Positions 9,961-21,923 of a DNA stretch of 64,000 nucleotides are shown in pieces. The stretch comes from Oricola sp. Its GTDB lineage: Bacteria > Pseudomonadota > Alphaproteobacteria > Rhizobiales > Rhizobiaceae. The translations under genes and the position numbers were made by a program. The stretch is taken from NCBI RefSeq assembly GCF_022763245.1, contig NZ_JALEGV010000030.1, positions 1 through 64,000 on the forward strand, written 5' to 3'. Every line of letters starts with the position of its first letter. Position 1 is the stretch's first letter. The notes under the pieces were generated by a model, which was given only the letters and a program-made list of their open reading frames with translations, was not told where the DNA came from and ran no database searches.

Positions 9961-11034
9961 CTAACTCCCGGGCGCCCAGTCGGAGCAAACCGGCAGGGAC
10001 CGGTCGAGCGGCAGCGTGACATGCGCCGCCGCACGCGCTGCGTGGTAGATCGCCGCGACAAGCTCGATGGAACGCACGCCGTCCTCGCCCGTCACCAGAG
10101 AAGCGGGCTTGCCGTCGAGATGATCGGCAATCGCCTCGAACTGGCCGACATAGCCGGAGGGGCGTTGCGCGATTTCGGCGTCGATCTCCTCTAGCGCCGC
10201 GTCGATCGCAGCCTGCTGGCTGCGGTCGCGCGCGGAGAATGTCCAGGTGTCCGCGCCCGGCGCATAGGGGTTGGAACCGCTTTCCGCGCTGAGACGGTCG
10301 AAGACGAGGCGCAGCCGCGAGCGGTCGTCGGCGCCGCCGAGCGTCACCGACGAGGTGACCAACCCGCCGGACGCAGTGCGCATGGAAATCGCCGCGCAAT
10401 CCTCGGTCTCGATCGGGTTGACCCGCGTGTCGAGGATGGCCGAGACCTCCGTCACCGGACCGAAGAAGGCGGTGACGAGATCATGGATGTGGATGGCATG
10501 GCCGAGAACCGCGCCGCCGCGCTCGCTCGCCCATTTGCCGCGCCACGGCACGGCGTAATAGTCCGCACCGCGGTTCCAATGCGTCTCCAGCGTCGCGACC
10601 AGCGGCTTGCCGACAAGGCCTCGCTCCTGCAGCGCGGCCAATTGGTAGAGGCCGCGGCCGTAGCGATACTGGAAGATCGGCGCGAACAGGCGGTCAGCGG
10701 CCCGCGCGGCCGCCAGCATGCCGTCGGCCTCGGTGACGCTGCCGGCGATCGGTTTCTCGCAGATCACATGCTTGCCCGCCGCAAACGCCTTCAGGGCGAC
10801 AGGGCCGTGGAGATGAGGTGGCAGGCAGATGTCGATGATGTCGATCTGCGGATCGGCGACAACCGAATCCACGTCGGAAACGACAGCGCAGCCGGCGGCC
10901 TTCGCGGCGAGCGCGCCGGCCTTGTCGGCGTCGAGATCGCAGATCGCGACGACGCGGTAGCGGTCCGGCAGGGCGAGATAGCCGTCGAGATGCTGCGCGC
11001 CGATGCCCGCGCCGAGGATGGCGACGCCGTACAT
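9961..11034 (-). CDS. Gfo/Idh/MocA family oxidoreductase (third copy, distal)
   Basis: NAD(P)-dependent dehydrogenase expected to oxidise a sugar, inositol or sugar-derived polyol. 357 residues: N-terminal Rossmann fold (GVAILGAGIGAQHLDGYL), the CEKPIAG motif carrying the family's conserved EKP lysine, and the C-terminal alpha/beta domain with GHAIHIHDL holding the active-site histidine region. The ATG at 11034 overlaps the TGA of the preceding dehydrogenase, suggesting translational coupling. It is the last gene of the ABC importer/dehydrogenase operon. Confidence 0.88.
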   Translation of the reverse strand: MYGVAILGAGIGAQHLDGYLALPDRYRVVAICDLDADKAGALAAKAAGCAVVSDVDSVVADPQIDIIDICLPPHLHGPVALKAFAAGKHVICEKPIAGSVTEADGMLAAARAADRLFAPIFQYRYGRGLYQLAALQERGLVGKPLVATLETHWNRGADYYAVPWRGKWASERGGAVLGHAIHIHDLVTAFFGPVTEVSAILDTRVNPIETEDCAAISMRTASGGLVTSSVTLGGADDRSRLRLVFDRLSAESGSNPYAPGADTWTFSARDRSQQAAIDAALEEIDAEIAQRPSGYVGQFEAIADHLDGKPASLVTGEDGVRSIELVAAIYHAARAAAHVTLPLDRSLPVCSDWAPGS

Positions 11035-12062
11035 CACGCGTCCGCCTTCAGGTTTCCGAGCTTCGCCGCGGCCGCCTGCGCCTTCAGCGCCAGTTCCATC
11101 ACCTTGAAGCAATGCGCCTGGCTCATCGCCGTCTCGGTGCGGTCGCGCACGTCGTTGGCAAGCGCGCCGAAATAGGTGAGCGGCGTCGAGGCGGCGTCGA
11201 AGTGTTCGTAGCGCTCGCCATTGACGAGGAAGACGTGATCCGTGCCCGGCCGGCCGACGATGTCGACATATTTGCGCAGTTCGATCGTGCCTTCGGTGCC
11301 GAGAATGGTCAGACGCCCGTCGCCCCAGGTCGGCAAGGCGTCGGGCGTGTACCAGTCGACGCGGATATAGCCCTGGCCCTTGTCGCTGCGCAGCAGGATC
11401 TCGCCGAAATCCTCAAGCCCCGGATCGCCCGGATTGGCGAAGTTGCCGACGCTGGAGGCGACGATCTCGGCGTCGGTGGAGCCGGTGAAGAACAGGAACT
11501 GGTCGATCTGGTGGGAAGCGATGTCGCAGAGGACGCCGCCATACTGATCCTGTTCGAAAAACCAGTCCTCGCGGGTGTGGCGGTTGAGGCGATGGGGGCC
11601 GAGGCCGACGGTCTGGACGACCTTTCCGATGGCGCCGGCTTGCACCAGTTCGGCCGCCTTGCCGACGGCCGGCACCTCGAATCGCTCGGAAAAATCAATC
11701 GACCAGATGCGGCCCGTCTCGGCGACGCAGGCTTTGATCGCGTCGAGCTGTTCGAGCGTCGTGCAGCCCGGCTTGTCGCTCATGACGTCCTTGCCGGCCT
11801 GCATCGCCTCGATGGCGCGGTCGGCGCGCCGCGCGGGGATGTCGGCCATCAGGACGAGGTCAATCTCGGGATCATCGAGCAGTTCTCTACGGTCAGCGAC
11901 GCGGGGGATATCGGGGAACCGCTTCAGGAAGCCCTCGACGGGCTGCGGATCGCCTTCGGTCCACCAGCCCTTGCAGGTGCAGCCCTGTTCGAGCATGCCG
12001 GCCAGCTGGCCGTAGATATGCCGGTGATCGACGCCGATCACGGCGAGTTTGAGGTCACTCAT
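11034..12062 (-). CDS. Gfo/Idh/MocA family oxidoreductase (second copy)
   Basis: NAD(P)-dependent sugar/polyol dehydrogenase-like protein, 342 residues. The N-terminal nucleotide fold is atypical: LAVIGVDHRHIYGQLAGM in place of the usual GxGxxG. The EKP motif reads MSDKPGC, so Asp replaces Glu while Lys is kept. The C-terminal domain has CDIASHQIDQFLFFTGS. It overlaps the next gene by one base and follows the first dehydrogenase by 15 nt. The divergence from its neighbours suggests a distinct substrate or non-redundant step. Confidence 0.85.
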   Translation of the reverse strand: MSDLKLAVIGVDHRHIYGQLAGMLEQGCTCKGWWTEGDPQPVEGFLKRFPDIPRVADRRELLDDPEIDLVLMADIPARRADRAIEAMQAGKDVMSDKPGCTTLEQLDAIKACVAETGRIWSIDFSERFEVPAVGKAAELVQAGAIGKVVQTVGLGPHRLNRHTREDWFFEQDQYGGVLCDIASHQIDQFLFFTGSTDAEIVASSVGNFANPGDPGLEDFGEILLRSDKGQGYIRVDWYTPDALPTWGDGRLTILGTEGTIELRKYVDIVGRPGTDHVFLVNGERYEHFDAASTPLTYFGALANDVRDRTETAMSQAHCFKVMELALKAQAAAAKLGNLKADA

Positions 12063-12077
12063 GAGACACCATCGTTG

Positions 12078-13111
12078 TCAGGTTGAAGTCGAAATCTGTA
12101 CCGCACGGCCATCGCGCGACGACGCGACCAGCGCGTCGATCAGGCGGTGCACGTCGAGCGCGTCGCGGCCGGAGGGCTCGGGCTCGCCTCCCTGGCGCAC
12201 GGCGTCGGCGAAACTCGCGATGAGATCGCGATGCCAGCCATGCGGAAAGGCCATCGGGTCGGCGCCGCCGCCGGTTCCCCCGGTTTCGCCGAAGGTCTCC
12301 ACCCGCCCGTCGCGCCACGACACCGTCAGCGTGCCGGATTGCAGATGCGCGCTCGCCTTGTCGCAATCCAGCGTGATCGATTCCGCGTCTCCGGGGAAGG
12401 AGGCGGTCGTCGCCATGACGGCGCCGGGAATGCCGCTTGCGAACCGCATGCCGCCGGCGACGAAATCCTCCGATTCCATCGTGTGGAAACGGGTCGTCGC
12501 CGCGACCGCCTGAACCTCGGCCACCGGACCGGTGAGGCTCAGCATCAGGTCGAGCGTATGGATCGCCTGGCTGATCAGCACGCCGCCGCCGTCGCGCTCA
12601 TAGGTGCCCCTGCCCGGCTCGTCGTAATAGGACTGCTCGCGCCACCAGGGCACGTTCGCTCGCGCAAGGCCGATCTCGCCGAGCGCGCCCTCCGCGAGCA
12701 GGCTCCTGAGCTTCTGCGACGCTTCGCGGTAGCGGTGCTGGAATACGATGCCGAGCTTCACGCCGTTCTCGTCGCAGATCCGCACGATCTCCTCGGCCGC
12801 CGCCGTCGTGCGCTCGACCGGCTTTTCCATCAGCACGTGCTTGCCGGCTTCGGCGAAGCGGCGGACGATCCCGGTGCGCTGGTTCGGGGGTGTGATCAGA
12901 AGGACCGCATCGACCCGCGGATCGGCGGCCAGCGCCTCGATCGAACCGGCCGCCGGGAAGCCGAATTCACGGGCGAATGCCTCACGCTTTTCCGCCGTGC
13001 GCGAATAGACGCCGCGCACCTCGATGCTGTCGGCCAGGTCCTGCAGGGCGCGGGCATGCGGTGTCGCCGCCATCCCCGTGCCGATGACGGCAAGCCCGAA
13101 CTTCGCGTCGC

Positions 13112-13115
<4 letters not shown>
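12078..13115 (-). CDS. Gfo/Idh/MocA family oxidoreductase (first copy)
   Basis: NAD(P)-dependent dehydrogenase of 345 residues. It has a classical Rossmann start (FGLAVIGTGMAATPHARAL), LLITPPNQR, the catalytic MEKPVERT motif and ISQAIHTLDLMLSLTGP in the substrate domain. Its ATG overlaps the stop of the ABC ATPase gene by 4 nt. Three tandem members in one importer operon suggest successive oxidations or isomer-specific enzymes, similar in type to inositol or rare-sugar catabolic operons. The substrate is unknown. Confidence 0.9.
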
Positions 13116-14200
<1,085 letters not shown>

Positions 14201-14219
14201 GGGTTGGGTTTCCTTTTCA

Positions 14220-15232
14220 CTATCGGCTCCGGGCCATGGCGGCCTGGCGCGGCTCGGCGCGTTGCATGCGCAGGGGCGGCATGCCGGCGAGGATCTGGCG
14301 GATGTCGTCCATCATGACGTCCCGGATGCGCGCATAGGACGCTTCCAGGCCGCCGGCGAGATGGGCCGTGAAGAGCACGTTCGGGGTGTCGCGGAAGGCG
14401 GCGTCGGGCGCAACCGGCTCCTCCGGGAACACGTCGACGGCGGCGCGGAACCTGCCCTGTCCGGCGAGTTCGAGAAAGGCGTCGAACGCCACGACCTCGG
14501 CGCGCGAGCCGAGGATGACGCATGCGTCGTCCGGGATCGTCTCAAGCTTCGCGCGGTCGAGAAAGCCCTCGTTCTCGCTGGTCACGCCGGCCAGCACGAA
14601 GAGGAAGCGGCTTTGGCCCAGCACCTCGTCAAGCGAGGCGGGCACGACGCCCTGGGTTTCCAGATAGCGGTCCGACAGCCACGGATCGTGCACGGTGACG
14701 CGGCAGCCGAAGGGCTTGAGCAGAGGCGTCAGCGCCCGGCCGAGATTGCCGAAGCCGATCAGGCCGACCGGCGCGTCGTAGAGGCTGTAGGCACGGCCGT
14801 TGCCGGCGATGCCGTATTTCTCCTCGCCCGCCCTGAACAGCCTGTCGCCGGCCGGCAGGCCGCGCGCCAGCGCGATCGCCTGGCCGAGGCAATATTCGGC
14901 GACAGCAGGCGCCATGGCGGGCGCCGCCGACAGGACATGGATTCCGCGGCGCTGGCATTCGGCGTAGTCGACATTGGGTTCCCAGTTCGCCTTGACGTTG
15001 AGGATCGCCTTCAGTTTCGGCGCGCGATCGAGGCGGTCCTTTCCCATCGCGGTCTGGCCGACGACGATCTCGACATCGGCGAGCACGCTCTCGACGAGAT
15101 CGTCCGGGGCGCGCGAGCCGAAATGGGTGACCAGCGTGGAAATGCGGCCGAGCTCGTCGGCGACGTCCGGCGTGAACACCATCGCCTCGTTGCGCGGAAA
15201 GGGATCGAACAGGATCAGGGGCTTTTCGTGGA

Positions 15233-15236
<4 letters not shown>
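14220..15236 (-). CDS. D-isomer specific 2-hydroxyacid dehydrogenase family protein
   Basis: NAD(P)-dependent dehydrogenase interconverting a 2-keto acid and D-2-hydroxy acid (phosphoglycerate/glyoxylate reductase-like). 338 residues, with the nucleotide fold VGLIGFGNLGRALTPLLKPFGCRVTVHDPW. The catalytic Arg is in ILGSRAEVVAF, Glu in DVFPEEP and His in FTAHLAGG, so the triad is complete. The ATG at 15236 overlaps the permease TGA (ATGA). A long upstream extension of the open frame lies within the permease gene and is rejected. In this operon it may act on a sugar-acid breakdown product. Confidence 0.88.
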
Positions 15237-16303
<1,067 letters not shown>

Positions 16304-16306
16304 GGC

Positions 16307-17326
16307 CTAGCCGTCCTTGCGCCGCGTGGCGGCGAGTTGCATGAGGGTCAACACGAACAGCACGACGCCGAGCACCACCGAGGCGGCGGCCGCGAGGCCG
16401 AAATTCTGCACCTGGTTGGTGAAGCCGGTGTTGTAGATGTACTGGACGATGAACTGCGTCGCCGTGCCGGGGCCGCCGCCGGTCAGCACGAAGACCTCGT
16501 CGAAGATCTGCACCGACTTGATGAGCGCCAGGACGAGCACGACCAGAAGGTTCGGCCACAACAAGGGCAGCGTGATGCGGAAGAAGACGCGCTCGCGCTT
16601 GGTGCCGTCCATCTCGGCCGCCTCGTAGAGGTCCGGCGGGATCGCCTGCAGGCCGGCCAGCAAGATCAGCGTGTAGAAGCCCATATGCGCCCAGACCGAG
16701 ACGAAGATCGCCCAGAACATCGACCAGGCGGGATCGACGAAGAACAGCATCTTGTCGATGCCGAAATTGGCGAGGAACGCGTTCAGGACGCCGTCGCGCA
16801 GCAGGATCCATTTCCAGATCAACGCGACGACCACCGGCGAGAGAAGCACCGGGAAGAAATAGACCGAACGGAAGAAGCCGCGCGCGCGGATGTTCTGGTT
16901 GAGGATCAGCGCGGTGATCAGCGAGAACAGCACCATGAAGCTGACCTGGAAGAACACGAAGACGATCGTGTTGTAGACGGCCTTCCAGAAGCGGTCCTCG
17001 CGGCAGGTGTTGGCGTCGAGATAGCTGCCGCAATCCATCAGGTAGCCATATTGCTCGGCGCCGACATAGACCCGGTTCTGCAGGAACAGTTCCGCGCCGC
17101 CGGTGAGCGAATAGGCGAAGTTGATGAAGAGCGGGACGACGACGAACAGGCCGAAGAAGGCGAGGTTCGGAAGCAGGAAGATCCACGGCATGCGCGGGAT
17201 GCCGATCGTGCGCTGCACCCATGACAGCGGGATCTCGAACAGACGGAACAGGAGCTGCACCGGCCATGCGAATACGGCGTTCAGCCGCTCGCCGAAACTG
17301 AGCGAGGTGTTGTCGCTGACCGCCAT
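16307..17326 (-). CDS. Sugar ABC transporter permease, MalF type
   Basis: Partner permease of the MalG-type subunit; 339 residues. The EAA motif is EAAEMDGTKRERVFFRITLPLL. The N terminus carries an extra amphipathic/hydrophobic stretch before the first helix, and a periplasmic loop contains two cysteines (LMDCGSYLDANTCRED) that could form a disulfide. It lies 75 nt after the binding-protein gene, with a stable stem-loop in the gap. Confidence 0.93.
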   Translation of the reverse strand: MAVSDNTSLSFGERLNAVFAWPVQLLFRLFEIPLSWVQRTIGIPRMPWIFLLPNLAFFGLFVVVPLFINFAYSLTGGAELFLQNRVYVGAEQYGYLMDCGSYLDANTCREDRFWKAVYNTIVFVFFQVSFMVLFSLITALILNQNIRARGFFRSVYFFPVLLSPVVVALIWKWILLRDGVLNAFLANFGIDKMLFFVDPAWSMFWAIFVSVWAHMGFYTLILLAGLQAIPPDLYEAAEMDGTKRERVFFRITLPLLWPNLLVVLVLALIKSVQIFDEVFVLTGGGPGTATQFIVQYIYNTGFTNQVQNFGLAAAASVVLGVVLFVLTLMQLAATRRKDG

Positions 17327-17352
17327 CGGCCAAGTCCTCCGGGAAAGGGTGT

Positions 17353-17375
17353 CCCGGGCGCCATCGGCGCCCGGG
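17353..17375 (-). other. Intercistronic stem-loop between binding protein and permease genes
   Basis: CCCGGGCGCC (17353-17362) and GGCGCCCGGG (17366-17375) form a perfect 10-bp stem with a 3-nt loop, directly downstream of the binding-protein stop. Such hairpins commonly stabilise the upstream mRNA or cause partial termination, so that the binding protein outnumbers the permease. Confidence 0.6.
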
Positions 17376-17401
17376 GCAGAGTTCGGGATGATCCGCGCCG
17401 C

Positions 17402-18679
<1,278 letters not shown>

Positions 18680-18699
18680 GGCATTTCCTCCCTTGGTAA

Positions 18700-18714
18700 C
18701 TGGTATACTAGTAC
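18700..18714. promoter_or_regulatory. Candidate GntR operator upstream of the importer operon
   Basis: CTGGTATACTAGTAC lies 21 nt upstream of the binding-protein start codon. Its exact reverse complement occurs at 19555-19569 upstream of the divergent hydrolase. The TGGTATAC core resembles operators of FCD-type GntR proteins, and the FCD regulator gene lies between the two copies. Confidence 0.65.
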
Positions 18715-18747
18715 ACTAACGTGTTTCAGACAAGCCGCTGAACGGCT

Positions 18748-19506
18748 CTAGCCGGTTTTCTCCCCGTTGCGATGCCCGGTTTCGAAAACGGAATCGACAT
18801 GCGCCCGAATGACTTCCGCGGCCCCCTCGGCGTCATGGGCGCGGATGCATTCCAGAAGCGCGACATGATCGCGATAGGCCTGCATGGACCGCCCCTTGAT
18901 CGACGACATCAGCTTCAGCCGGCGTCGATCGACATGCGCCTTGACCGACTGGACCAGATGCCAGGCATTCGGCACGCCCGCCATTTCGGCCAGCGCCTCG
19001 TGGAACTGCTCGTCATGGCGAAAGAACGTCATGTAATCGTCGCGCTCCGCCGCCAGCCGCTGGGCCGCAAGGATCGGGGCGAGCACGGCCTCGTCGATGC
19101 CGACCGCGGCGAGCCGGCGGGCGACCGCCTCCTCGATCGCGCAGCGGATGAAGACGGATTCGCGCAGCCGCCCCTCGTCATGGGGCGCGACGACGGAGCC
19201 CACCTGCGGACGCACGATGATCAGCCCCTCGCCGGAGAGTTGCTGCAGGGCGGCGCGCAGAGGCGTTCTGGAAATGTCGCAGAACCGCGCGATCTCGCTC
19301 TCGCTCAGGGCGGCGCCCGGCGGCAGGCGATTGTCGACGATGCGGGTGCGCAAGGCGTCGTAGATCTGCGGCGCGATGGACCGGGACCGGTCGATCTCGA
19401 TGTCGTCGAGCGCCGGGCCGGGATCGAAACGTTCGGATTCGGAGCTCAGCCGAGGCATGGATGCACCATAGCAGGATTGGCAGCCGACCGACGCGCGGCA
19501 AGACAT
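18748..19506 (-). CDS. GntR family transcriptional regulator (FCD subfamily)
   Basis: DNA-binding regulator, up to 252 residues. The winged helix covers about 35-105 (IYDALRTRIVDNRLPPGAALSESEIARFCDISRTPLRAALQQL), followed by a helical FCD ligand domain with the RHDEQFHEALAEMAG segment likely to bind metal and a small acid. ATG 19506 gives the full frame; ATG 19458 (MPRLSSESE) is an alternative, and neither has a strong ribosome-binding site. It lies between the ABC importer operon and the divergent hydrolase, each of which has the same operator-like sequence. It is probably a repressor relieved by a catabolic intermediate. Confidence 0.9.
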   Translation of the reverse strand: MSCRASVGCQSCYGASMPRLSSESERFDPGPALDDIEIDRSRSIAPQIYDALRTRIVDNRLPPGAALSESEIARFCDISRTPLRAALQQLSGEGLIIVRPQVGSVVAPHDEGRLRESVFIRCAIEEAVARRLAAVGIDEAVLAPILAAQRLAAERDDYMTFFRHDEQFHEALAEMAGVPNAWHLVQSVKAHVDRRRLKLMSSIKGRSMQAYRDHVALLECIRAHDAEGAAEVIRAHVDSVFETGHRNGEKTG

Positions 19507-19554
19507 CCATTGCTGGCGTCGGTTTTCGGCAATTGCTCCTCCCAGAGTACCGAA

Positions 19555-19569
19555 GTACTAGTATACCAG
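19555..19569. promoter_or_regulatory. Candidate GntR operator upstream of the hydrolase
   Basis: GTACTAGTATACCAG is the exact reverse complement of the 15-bp sequence at 18700-18714. It lies 49 nt upstream of the regulator start and 20 nt upstream of the hydrolase start, so it could serve both the hydrolase promoter and autoregulation. Confidence 0.65.
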
Positions 19570-19589
19570 CTTAACGGGGAATCCGCCGA

Positions 19590-20519
19590 TTGCAAGAACG
19601 AATGAACCATGCGGGCCTTGATGTCACAAGGCTGTGGACGCTTCTCGGCCATCCGGACGGACCGCAGCCTGCGCGTGGCTGCGACGTCACACAGTGCGCC
19701 ACCTTTGCCGATCACGCGGTCGAGGAGATTCGCATCGAAACGGCAGGCGGTCGCATTCCCGCGACGCTGTTCCGGCCGCTCGACCCGGGGCCTCATCCGG
19801 CGGTGCTCTACTGTCACGCGCATGGCAATCGCTACGACATCGGCCGGCGCGAACTCGCCGAGGGGCGCCCTGCCCTTCAGCCGGCAGCCTACGGACCGCT
19901 GCTCGCCGCGCGCGGGTTTGTGACCCTGTGTGCGGACATGCCCGGTTTTGGCGACCGGCAGGCGGAGGGGTCCGAAGCCGCGCTCGCCAAGGCCGCGTTC
20001 TGGCAGGGCCGCACGCTGTTCGGCGACATGCTGGCTGACCTCTCCGCCGCTCTCGACGTGCTCACCGGACGCGCCGACGTGGACGACACCCGGATTGCCA
20101 CGTTCGGCATCTCGATGGGCGCGACGCATGGCTATTGGCTGGCGGCGCTCGACGCCCGGGTCGTCGCGACGGCGCATCTCTGCGCATTCGCCGGGATCAC
20201 CGGCCTGATCGAGGCCGGCGGCCACGACCTGCACGGCATCTACATGACGGTGCCCGGCCTCTTGCGGCATGGCGACATGGGCGACGTGGCGGCGCTTGTC
20301 GCGCCGCGGCCGCAAATGGTCGGCGCGGGCGGGACCGACCCGCTGACCCCGCCGCGGGCCTTGCAGCCGGCACTCGCCACATTGTCTGCGGCCTATGCGG
20401 AGGCAGGCGCGGCGCAAAGGCTGACGACGCTGGTGTCGGCTGAGACCGGCCATGTGGAGACGCCGCAAATGCGCGCCGCCGTGCTCGATTTTCTGGAAAA
20501 GGCGCTCGTTCAGCCCTGA
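19590..20519 (+). CDS. Alpha/beta hydrolase (dienelactone hydrolase/acetyl-esterase-like)
   Basis: Serine hydrolase of 309 residues, probably an esterase or lactonase. The nucleophile is S175 in TFGISMGATHG (GxSxG). The oxyanion region is YCHAHGNRYDIGRRE, an acidic residue lies in GAGGTDPLTPP, and the histidine is in SAETGHVETPQ. TTG 19590 has GGGGA 9 nt upstream; ATG 19602 is an alternative with a weaker site. It diverges from the GntR gene and shares the operator motif, so it may process the same imported substrate (for example de-esterification). Its 3' end overlaps the convergent glycosyltransferase gene by 10 nt. Confidence 0.85.
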   Translation: MQERMNHAGLDVTRLWTLLGHPDGPQPARGCDVTQCATFADHAVEEIRIETAGGRIPATLFRPLDPGPHPAVLYCHAHGNRYDIGRRELAEGRPALQPAAYGPLLAARGFVTLCADMPGFGDRQAEGSEAALAKAAFWQGRTLFGDMLADLSAALDVLTGRADVDDTRIATFGISMGATHGYWLAALDARVVATAHLCAFAGITGLIEAGGHDLHGIYMTVPGLLRHGDMGDVAALVAPRPQMVGAGGTDPLTPPRALQPALATLSAAYAEAGAAQRLTTLVSAETGHVETPQMRAAVLDFLEKALVQP

Positions 20520-21256
20520 TCGGGGCGGATGTCCTTGTAATCCTGGGTCAGCGGACGTCCGCGGAAAGCGACCCACACGTAGTTCAGCGCATAGCGCAGG
20601 CCGACGGTCGCCAGGCCCTCGCCCTTCATGCGGCGGGCCGACGAGTAGATCGGCAGGCGGAAGGTCCACTTGATCCGCCCGACCCGGCTGACCCGCTGGG
20701 CGACGTCGGTGTCCTCGCCGTAGAACTCGATCGTCGTGTCGTAGCCGCCGATCTCGTCGAGCACGGATTTGCGCAGGACGAAATTGCCGCCCTGGATCAT
20801 CGCGCCGGCCCCCGTCATCCGGTTGCTGATCGACGACACCAGATAGCCGACGGAATAGAACAGGCGCACCATCGCCCGGCCGACGAACGACATGTCGAAA
20901 TAGATGAGCGGACCGCTCAACGCCGCCAGGGCCGGATCGCGGCGGAACTCCTCGAGGACCGTCTTGAGCCACCCTTCCGGCAGGCGCGTGTCTGAATCGA
21001 TATTGGCGATCAGCTCGCCGGATGCCGCGAGATAGCCGGCCTGGCGGGCCCGGACGAGGCCCTTCTTCGGCTCGTCGACCACCCGGACGCCTTCGACGGC
21101 AAGCGCGCGGGCGCGGGTGTCGTCGGTGCTGGCATTGTTGACGACGATGACCTCCGCCTCGCAATCGACGGTCGCCAGTTCGCGCATCACGCTTTCGAGA
21201 CAGGGGCCGACATAGTCCTGTTCGTTATAGGCGGGGATGACAAAGGAGATCTTCAT
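20510..21256 (-). CDS. Family 2 glycosyltransferase
   Basis: Inverting GT-A glycosyltransferase of 248 residues. The N-terminal SFVIPAYNEQDYVGPCLESVM and VVNNASTDDTRARA form the nucleotide-sugar fold. The metal-binding motif is in ANIDSDTRLPEGW, and the acceptor region has GGYDTTIEFYGEDTDVAQR (ED base, QxxRW-like). A moderately hydrophobic segment (about 130-150) may associate with the membrane. ATG 21256 is chosen because MKISFVIPAYNE is the usual start and AAGGAG lies upstream. No polysaccharide genes are adjacent, so the acceptor is unknown. Confidence 0.88.
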   Translation of the reverse strand: MKISFVIPAYNEQDYVGPCLESVMRELATVDCEAEVIVVNNASTDDTRARALAVEGVRVVDEPKKGLVRARQAGYLAASGELIANIDSDTRLPEGWLKTVLEEFRRDPALAALSGPLIYFDMSFVGRAMVRLFYSVGYLVSSISNRMTGAGAMIQGGNFVLRKSVLDEIGGYDTTIEFYGEDTDVAQRVSRVGRIKWTFRLPIYSSARRMKGEGLATVGLRYALNYVWVAFRGRPLTQDYKDIRPDQG

Positions 21257-21351
21257 GCAGGATCGACGGCGCCGTTCATCTTGCCGCGCGCATGGCGGTG
21301 GCCGTGCCATAACCCAATCGGGCGGTCCTGCAAATCCCGGCCGCGCGGAAT

Positions 21352-21380
21352 GCGTCGCCGGCGCAGACCGCCGGCGACGC
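21352..21380 (-). terminator. Stem-loop after the cyanase gene
   Basis: GCGTCGCCGGC (21352-21362) and GCCGGCGACGC (21370-21380) form a perfect 11-bp stem with a 7-nt loop. It lies just downstream of cynS in the minus direction, between the eight-gene operon and the glycosyltransferase. No T-run follows, so it may act as a 3'-end stabiliser or Rho-assisted terminator. Confidence 0.55.
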
Positions 21381-21388
21381 GGATGCGA

Positions 21389-21868
21389 TCACCACTGATT
21401 GTATTTGAGGAACTTGCCCGTCATCGACACCTTGACGCGATCGCCCTTCGGATTCTCCTCGCGATCGACCTTCAGGTCGAAGTCGATGGCGCTCATGATG
21501 CCGTCGCCGAACTCCTCGTGGATCAGTTCCTTAATCGTGTCGCCATAGACATAGATGATCTCGAAGAAGCGGTAGATCAGCGGATCCTTGGAGACGGTTT
21601 CGGCTTCCTGGCCCTTTTTCGGCGGCAGCTGCAGGGCGATTTCGACATCCTTCGCGCGGTTGCCGAGATCGAGGAAGCCCGCGACCTTGGCAGCGGCTTC
21701 GGCCGGCAGGGAGTTCTGGCCGAGACAGGCGGAGACGACGAAGACCTCGGACATGCCGGCAGCCGCGGAGATGTCCTTCCACGTCTTCTGCTGAATGAAT
21801 TTCGACGCCATGATCAACTCGGTCATCTCGACCTTCGACATCAGGGCCGCCGGTGCACTGTCAGACAT
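21389..21868 (-). CDS. cynS: Cyanase (cyanate hydratase)
   Basis: Catalyses bicarbonate-dependent breakdown of cyanate to ammonia and CO2 (via carbamate) in the cytoplasm. 159 residues. The C-terminal catalytic block KDPLIYRFFEIIYVYGDTIK ... IHEEFGDGIMSAIDFD ... GDRVKVSMTGKF is unmistakable. Residues matching the E. coli catalytic triad Arg96/Glu99/Ser122 are R100, E103 and S126 with identical spacing. The N-terminal helical DNA-binding-like domain is complete. ATG 21868 has AGGAG 7 nt upstream and is preferred to GTG 21874. It is the last gene of an operon with a nitrate/sulfonate-type ABC importer, rhodanese and flavoproteins. Confidence 0.96.
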   Translation of the reverse strand: MSDSAPAALMSKVEMTELIMASKFIQQKTWKDISAAAGMSEVFVVSACLGQNSLPAEAAAKVAGFLDLGNRAKDVEIALQLPPKKGQEAETVSKDPLIYRFFEIIYVYGDTIKELIHEEFGDGIMSAIDFDLKVDREENPKGDRVKVSMTGKFLKYNQW

Positions 21869-21923
21869 GTTCACTCTCCTGTCTTGGTTGAATCGTGATT
21901 GAGAATTGGAGACCGCATCGCGC

